Below, in pieces: positions 41,464-46,037 of a DNA stretch of 46,037 nt. Numbering within the stretch: position 1 is the stretch's first letter; each line of letters starts with the position of its first letter. The position numbers were made by a program, and so were the translations under genes. The notes below the pieces were generated by a model that worked only from the letters and a program-made list of their open reading frames with translations, ran no database searches and was not told the origin of the DNA. The DNA is from UBA1014 sp964344035 (lineage in GTDB: Bacteria; SAR324; NAC60-12), in assembly GCA_964344035.1 (NCBI GenBank), contig CAYFLK010000025.1:1-46037 (forward strand), read 5' to 3'.

Positions 41464-42705
41464 TCAGAAAAATTCCTGCATCCAGTCCTTCATACGTCTT
41501 GATACTTTGTGAAAGAGATTGGTTTCATCTCCCATGAAATCGTGCTTGCCGTGACTGCTGGTGATCCCGTAACGGACAAGTCCAACGCTGGTCGCGTACT
41601 TGGGGGAGTAAATTAGCTCCTGCAGTCCGGATATGTGTTCTGGAAAGCCTACCCTTACCGGAAGATGGAGTACCTGGGAAGCCAGGCGTTCCACTCCGGG
41701 CATGATGCAGCTCCCGCCAGTGATGACCACCCCGGAACCCATCAAATTGTGATAGTGGGTTTTGTCTATTTCCTGTCCGATGAGTTCGAATATTTCCCTG
41801 AATCGATCTTCAATGATCCCGGCCAAAACTTTCTTCATCATCTGCCGGTTGTTGTGCCCCCCAACGCTGGGAACCCGGATCATTTCGTCTTCTTCAACCA
41901 TCTCCCCCATCGCGATGCCATGGTTGTGTTTTATTTCCTCCGCTTCCTGGAGTGGAGTTCCAAGGCCTATGGCAATGTCATGAGTAAGATGATTCCCGCC
42001 TAGAGCAAGCACAGCTGTGTGTACAATGCTGCCTTCGGAATATATGGTAATGTCAGTGGTACCTCCGCCTATGTCGACAAGCACCACTCCAACTTCCTGT
42101 TCATCAGCACTGAGCACCGCCTGGCTTGAGGCGAGCGGTTCTAGAACAATGTCCTCGACGTCAAGGCCCGCATGGTTGCAGCATCTGATGATGTTTTGCG
42201 CTGAGGTCACCGAACCGGTGACGATGTGGACGTTCACCTCCAGGCGTGCCGCGGCCATCCCTAAAGGGTTTTGCACCCCATCCTGGTCATCAACAATGAA
42301 CTCTGAGGGGAGTATGTGCAGCACCTCGCGGTCGTTTGGAATCAGAACCTGGGCGGCATCGATCACCCTCCGGATGTCTTCTTCGGTGACAGTTCGATTG
42401 TGGTACACGGTGACCATCCCACGGCTGTTTTGACCGCGTATGTGGTGCCCTGCAATTCCTGCGTACACGGAGTGAATTTGTTCCCCGCACATTAATTCGC
42501 ATTCTTCCACCGCTTTTTTAATCGATTTGACCGTCTTTTCGATGTTGACGACTACACCCTTGCGCAAACCCTCTGATTTGGCTGTGCCGACACCAACCAC
42601 ATTGAGAGTATCCTTGCTGCCGCTTTCCACTGCAATGGCACAGATTTTCGTTGTGCCAATGTCGAGTCCGACTACGAGATGATGGTGTTTACTGCGTGAT
42701 GGCAT
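41464..42705 (-). CDS. ftsA: Cell-division protein FtsA
   Basis: Actin-like ATPase that anchors FtsZ to the membrane and recruits the divisome. Phosphate 1 motif GLDIGTTKICAIAVE is at the N-terminus; phosphate 2 is VVLVDIGGGTTDITIY; the adenosine motif is VVITGGSCIMPGVERLA. The C-terminus (SRRMKDWMQEFF) is an amphipathic helix, the membrane-targeting sequence. Length 413 aa matches E. coli FtsA (420). The ftsA-ftsZ pair is present but ftsQ and the mur cluster are not adjacent; a promoter directly upstream suggests the pair is transcribed from here. Confidence 0.95.
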   Translation of the reverse strand: MPSRSKHHHLVVGLDIGTTKICAIAVESGSKDTLNVVGVGTAKSEGLRKGVVVNIEKTVKSIKKAVEECELMCGEQIHSVYAGIAGHHIRGQNSRGMVTVYHNRTVTEEDIRRVIDAAQVLIPNDREVLHILPSEFIVDDQDGVQNPLGMAAARLEVNVHIVTGSVTSAQNIIRCCNHAGLDVEDIVLEPLASSQAVLSADEQEVGVVLVDIGGGTTDITIYSEGSIVHTAVLALGGNHLTHDIAIGLGTPLQEAEEIKHNHGIAMGEMVEEDEMIRVPSVGGHNNRQMMKKVLAGIIEDRFREIFELIGQEIDKTHYHNLMGSGVVITGGSCIMPGVERLASQVLHLPVRVGFPEHISGLQELIYSPKYATSVGLVRYGITSSHGKHDFMGDETNLFHKVSRRMKDWMQEFF

Positions 42706-43328
42706 CCATGCTCCTCACTGGGGTGAAACCCCGGCGCCCGAACGGGCATTATTGTGAGTAATTTGGTTGTGGGGCTAATGCTGTGATTCCTACATCCATG
42801 TTAAATCTCAGCGAACTATGAGATTAACAGTGTTATATACTGTTTCAAAGCTTTTTTGTCAAACTTTCTTATCCGGTTTTTTTCGCAGTCTGCGTTTCTA
42901 GCATTATCTTTGAAAATAATGAAACGCTTGTCATCGAAAAAATCTGCATGGTTTCCCGTCAAGACGGCTGTATTTTACGGGAGCACATTGGACTTTTCTG
43001 CTGTTGAAAGCCCCGCAAAAATAAACCCCTGAAGGAAGCTTGGTATATATTTCATCCAGATGAGCAGTTATCTCATTATCCCGGATTGCTTGGACCCGAC
43101 CACCAATAATCAAGAAACTGGGGCTCTTTCGGCCGCAATCAGTCGGCAAAGGCGTTGTTTCTCCAGGGCACCAACCTGTGGATAAACATATTCCCGTGTG
43201 CTGATGCAACCTGCTGGTATGATTGCCCATATAGTTATCCAAAGGCAATGTTTGCCGGTGAACTGAATTCTCATTACATGCAAAAACCATGAAAATTATT
43301 TATGCCTTCATCTCTCATTGAAATGAGT
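42706..43328 (-). other. Gene-free stretch between trkA and ftsA
   Basis: About 620 bases holding the ftsA promoter and a weak CTCAT-TTCA-ATGAG hairpin directly after the trkA stop. A 119-codon minus-strand open frame (42931-43290) lacks a ribosome-binding site and recognisable motifs. No ftsQ remnant is visible. Confidence 0.5.
42834..42862 (-). promoter_or_regulatory. Putative ftsA-ftsZ promoter
   Basis: On the minus strand a perfect TTGACA, a 17-base A-rich spacer and TATATA (also offset TATAAC) lie about 130 bases before ftsA. The upstream minus-strand sequence is A/T-rich, as in UP-element promoters. Confidence 0.65.
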
Positions 43329-44726
43329 TCAATAAAACAACTTGTGCACGCTCTGCAAATGACGGGACCCGCAAACAGCCACAACCCGGTTTTTTTCCCG
43401 GACCTGTGTGCTTCCCACCGCCACTTCCCAATGACCGTCCTGTTCCACTCCTCCAATGAGGATATCATGCTGATGGAAATAAGAAGCCAGTTTTTTCAGG
43501 GGTTTTCCGGTTATCTCTGATCCTGGAGAAGCAACCAGTTCCACCACTTCCGCATCCACGCCATGGAGGTGAGCCACGGAAAGAAGTTCACTCCGGCGGA
43601 TGAATTTGAGAATTTCGTTTGCCGCGGATATTTTGGCATTGAGGACGATATCCAGTCCGATCGTAGAAGAGAGCACGAGGTGGTCTTCTTTGTTAACCAG
43701 GGCGATTGTCTTTCCCTGCCCGCCTCCGGGGTCCCGGTTTTCGCGGTTCATCAGGTGTTTTGCCAGCAGGCAGGTGATGATGTTGGTTTCGTTGTCACCG
43801 GTAGTGGCGACAAATGTTTCCATGTTGTCCAATCCCGACATGACGAGCACATTTGCATCGGTGCCGTCACTGTGCAAGACCTGGGTGTATTTCAGTTTCT
43901 CCGCTAGTTCTTCCGCACGTTCCAGGTCTTTTTCTATCAAGGTAATTTCAACAGATTTTTCCAGCAATTGCGCAACCCGCTGTCCGACAAGTCCGCCGCC
44001 AAGGATCATCATTCTTGCAATTCCTTGGTTTTGGATGTCCATCAACTTCATCAACTCATCCATGTCTTCAGTACGGGCCATGATAAACACCTGATCCATG
44101 GGACGGATCAGTTCATCGGCCTGTGGAATGATGGTTGAAATCCCGCGGGCCAAAGCCACCACACGGAAGTGATATTTGTTGTGTGTGTTGGAAAGCTCCC
44201 GGGGTGTCTTGAGAGCCAAAGGCGATTCCTCGTGAACGCGCATGGCAAGCACCCGCATTTTGCCATTTCCCACGTCGATCATGTCGTTACATGCCGCACG
44301 CTGGACAAGCCGGAAAATTTCCTGGGCCACCAGTTCTTCCGGATGGACCATCAGGTCAATCTTCAGGTCTTCCGGGGGGAGTACATCGCCAGGTTCGAAA
44401 TCTAGTGAACGCACCCGGACAATTTTCCGTTCAATGCCGAAGCGGTCTGCAATCAGGGCCGCAAGCATATTGGTGGCATCGTCATTGGTGGCGGCGATCA
44501 TCAAGTCCATGCGTTCTGCTCCGGCATTTCTCCAACTGGAAAGCTGCATCACATTGCCGTGCACCAGCCTCGCGTCAAGGGTTTCCTCTGCATTCGCCAG
44601 CATCGCCTGATCGGTTTCAATGACAGTGATGGAATAACCCTCATCAACCAATCGGTGGGCGAGGTGCAAGCCCACTCCGCCGATGCCCAGAATCAGGGTA
44701 TTTTCGCCGTGGATTGCCATGCTCAA
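43329..44726 (-). CDS. trkA: Trk potassium-uptake NAD-binding protein TrkA
   Basis: Peripheral regulatory subunit of the Trk K+ channel, controlling TrkH/TrkG through nucleotide binding. It has the duplicated RCK arrangement: TrkA-N at the start (TLILGIGGVGLHLAHRLVDE with GxGxxG), TrkA-C, a second TrkA-N (MMILGGGLVGQRVAQLLEKS), and a final TrkA-C. Length 465 aa matches E. coli TrkA (458). No trkH is in the window. Start codons at 44726 and 44720 are both possible; the former overlaps the prs-like gene by four bases (ATGA). Confidence 0.93.
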   Translation of the reverse strand: MSMAIHGENTLILGIGGVGLHLAHRLVDEGYSITVIETDQAMLANAEETLDARLVHGNVMQLSSWRNAGAERMDLMIAATNDDATNMLAALIADRFGIERKIVRVRSLDFEPGDVLPPEDLKIDLMVHPEELVAQEIFRLVQRAACNDMIDVGNGKMRVLAMRVHEESPLALKTPRELSNTHNKYHFRVVALARGISTIIPQADELIRPMDQVFIMARTEDMDELMKLMDIQNQGIARMMILGGGLVGQRVAQLLEKSVEITLIEKDLERAEELAEKLKYTQVLHSDGTDANVLVMSGLDNMETFVATTGDNETNIITCLLAKHLMNRENRDPGGGQGKTIALVNKEDHLVLSSTIGLDIVLNAKISAANEILKFIRRSELLSVAHLHGVDAEVVELVASPGSEITGKPLKKLASYFHQHDILIGGVEQDGHWEVAVGSTQVREKNRVVAVCGSRHLQSVHKLFY

Positions 44727-45952
44727 ATGGTCAGTTCGTATTGTTCGATGCGTGAGGAATGATGAAGAGGATTTTTGCTTGAGAGATCCACCTCATAAAA
44801 ATCATCCGCCTGCTGCACTGATGCAGCATCATAAATTCTGTCCGGAGGATTTCCATATTCAAGAGACTGCAGGATCGCGTTTCCGATCCAGCGCTCGATC
44901 TTCAACACCACGAATTTTTTCCGCAGACGGCCCTGATCATCCCGGTTGAGCACACTGGGGATGGTATTGGTGGTAATAAATTGATTCAAGTTTGGTGAAT
45001 TCAGGTTTTCCCGGGCTTCCGGAGAAATATAGGTATGAGTACAGTAAAAGAAAATATTTGCCGGACGGCAGCGTTCAGATTCCGCAATGGCTTTGATGTT
45101 AGCCGCAAGCGTGCCTCCGGTGCGGACCATATCATCGAGGATGAAAATGTCCTTGTTCTTCAGCAATTCAACCTCTTCACTGAGGTCAAGGCTGACCTCC
45201 CGCTGCCCATGTCTGGTTTTCCGAAAGGTGACCAGGACCGAGTTGTGCAGCCCGGTGAATTCACGGACTTTGCTGACGAATTCAGCAGCCCCGTCATCCG
45301 GCGCTACAAACCCCACATTCTCCCCATAGTTCCATAACCGGACGAGTCCGGAGCGAAGAATGTAATTGGCGATGATTGGAGAAATATCCAGGTTTATGAA
45401 GGGGGGGAGTTTTTGCGACGGCTCCGGTTGATAGACACGTTTATAAATGGATTCCATCACCCCGGGTTTGTGGTTGTGCACCGTCATCACCAAGTCTACT
45501 CCAGCTCTTTTCAGCAATTGAGCATACAGTTCCGCGGAACATGGTTGGCCAACAAATTTCTCTCGGGATTGAAAATCTTTGGCCTGGGGATGGTCCTGTG
45601 TGCGTGGCCCGCGATCCTGTGCGGAATAGTAGAGATCAGGCTCCACCAGGGCCACGAACTCGGCACCGTTCTCCTTGGCCGCGGATGCAATCAGGAAATT
45701 ACGCATCGCAAGTTCATTGCGTGAATAGTGAGGGGAGTGGGTTGAGACTATGTATACCGATTTCCCCTCAAGCCCGTGTCCAAGAGACTCTTCGGTAACC
45801 TGATCCTGTAAAAAACGTGGGCAGAATTCGCTATTCACAAATGACTTGAGAGAAACCATGTCTGAAATATCGAAAGTCTGAGAACGAGCATGTCCTACGC
45901 CGATGGCAAAGGATGCGTCACTGACATTTGAAACGATGAGATAATTGTTCAC
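44723..45952 (-). CDS. prs: Ribose-phosphate pyrophosphokinase-like protein (divergent Prs)
   Basis: Expected to make PRPP from ribose-5-phosphate and ATP for nucleotide and amino-acid synthesis. The PRPP-binding loop is DIFILDDMVRTGGTLAAN, close to the canonical VDDxxDTGGT, and YYSAQDRGPRTQ replaces the usual YARQDR motif that binds ATP. The N-terminal segment VYIVSTHSPHYSRNELAM corresponds to the QSTxxPxNDNLME region of Prs. At 409 aa it is about 90 residues longer than standard Prs (about 315), with extra sequence at both ends. Because of these deviations the enzyme activity is probable but not assured. Its stop overlaps trkA. Confidence 0.75.
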   Translation of the reverse strand: MNNYLIVSNVSDASFAIGVGHARSQTFDISDMVSLKSFVNSEFCPRFLQDQVTEESLGHGLEGKSVYIVSTHSPHYSRNELAMRNFLIASAAKENGAEFVALVEPDLYYSAQDRGPRTQDHPQAKDFQSREKFVGQPCSAELYAQLLKRAGVDLVMTVHNHKPGVMESIYKRVYQPEPSQKLPPFINLDISPIIANYILRSGLVRLWNYGENVGFVAPDDGAAEFVSKVREFTGLHNSVLVTFRKTRHGQREVSLDLSEEVELLKNKDIFILDDMVRTGGTLAANIKAIAESERCRPANIFFYCTHTYISPEARENLNSPNLNQFITTNTIPSVLNRDDQGRLRKKFVVLKIERWIGNAILQSLEYGNPPDRIYDAASVQQADDFYEVDLSSKNPLHHSSRIEQYELTI

Positions 45953-46037
45953 GTTTTATCCGCCTGCAATTTGGATGACTTTGAAAGATTGATCACCAAC
46001 TTCTAAGTAACTTCAACTCCTTGTTGACACGGTACTA

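Noticed and set aside
42931..43290. 119-codon minus-strand open frame between trkA and ftsA
   Set aside because: No ribosome-binding site, no recognisable motif, composition unlike neighbouring proteins; treated as chance.
1..46037. CRISPR arrays, insertion sequences, prophage or integrase genes
   Set aside because: None seen: no regularly spaced repeats, no transposase or integrase motifs, and no paired terminal inverted repeats around the mercury cluster.

Overview
The window reads as a chromosomal segment of a motile, Gram-negative, proteobacterium-like organism. It encodes flagellar hook genes, a predicted outer-membrane barrel, lipoprotein and Sec signal peptides, fatty-acid beta-oxidation, ftsA-ftsZ and a primary sigma factor. 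The mixture (MotE, long FHA membrane proteins, NHL propeller, predicted selenoprotein) would suit a deltaproteobacterial or SAR324-like marine lineage; that placement is inference from gene content only. A run of ten N at 23397-23406 shows the sequence is a draft assembly.

Layout. 1-4.2 kb: fadB-like multifunctional enzyme and an acyl-CoA dehydrogenase, one minus-strand operon. 4.4-6.2 kb: rpoD, interrupted by an in-frame amber codon. 6.5-9.1 kb: CDGSH iron-sulfur protein, tRNA-Val(CAC), cold-shock protein, small lipoprotein, aldo/keto reductase. 9.2-13.5 kb: MerA-like flavoprotein, zinc-finger (anti-sigma-like) protein, cytochrome P460-type protein, DUF3179 protein. 13.5-18.7 kb: mercury-resistance cluster. 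18.7-21.4 kb: outer-membrane barrel, NHL propeller and DUF3047 protein on the same strand. 21.5-26.5 kb: fliJ-motE-fliK-flgD-flgE, closed by a strong terminator. 26.7-28.1 kb: thrH-rlmB. 28.4-31.3 kb: ligA-galU. 31.4-36.9 kb: DUF4340 protein (frameshifted), RluA-type pseudouridine synthase, phosphohexomutase and an exported protein of unknown function. 36.9-39.5 kb: two FHA-type membrane proteins. 39.7-42.9 kb: ftsA-ftsZ with a good sigma70-type promoter. 43.3-46.0 kb: prs-like gene and trkA.

The most striking feature is in the mercury cluster. A MerP-like periplasmic protein at 14798-15145 is broken by two UGA codons that fall exactly on the two cysteines of the metal-binding CxxC motif (GLT-UGA-G-G-UGA). 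About 20 bases after the second UGA lies a six-base-pair hairpin with apical loop AGGUCU, the loop I recall for the E. coli fdhF SECIS element. The simplest reading is a two-selenocysteine (UxxU) mercury-binding chaperone. It sits in a genuine mer operon: MerF, an ArsR-type regulator with a CxC metal site, a MerT-like permease, and a MerA with an N-terminal HMA domain and terminal LSCCAG. The cluster has ArsR-type palindromes at its two likely promoters and no MerR.

Two further anomalies need a read-level check: the amber codon that replaces a conserved glutamate in rpoD, and a one-base frameshift near the 3' end of the DUF4340 gene. Both could be draft-assembly errors.
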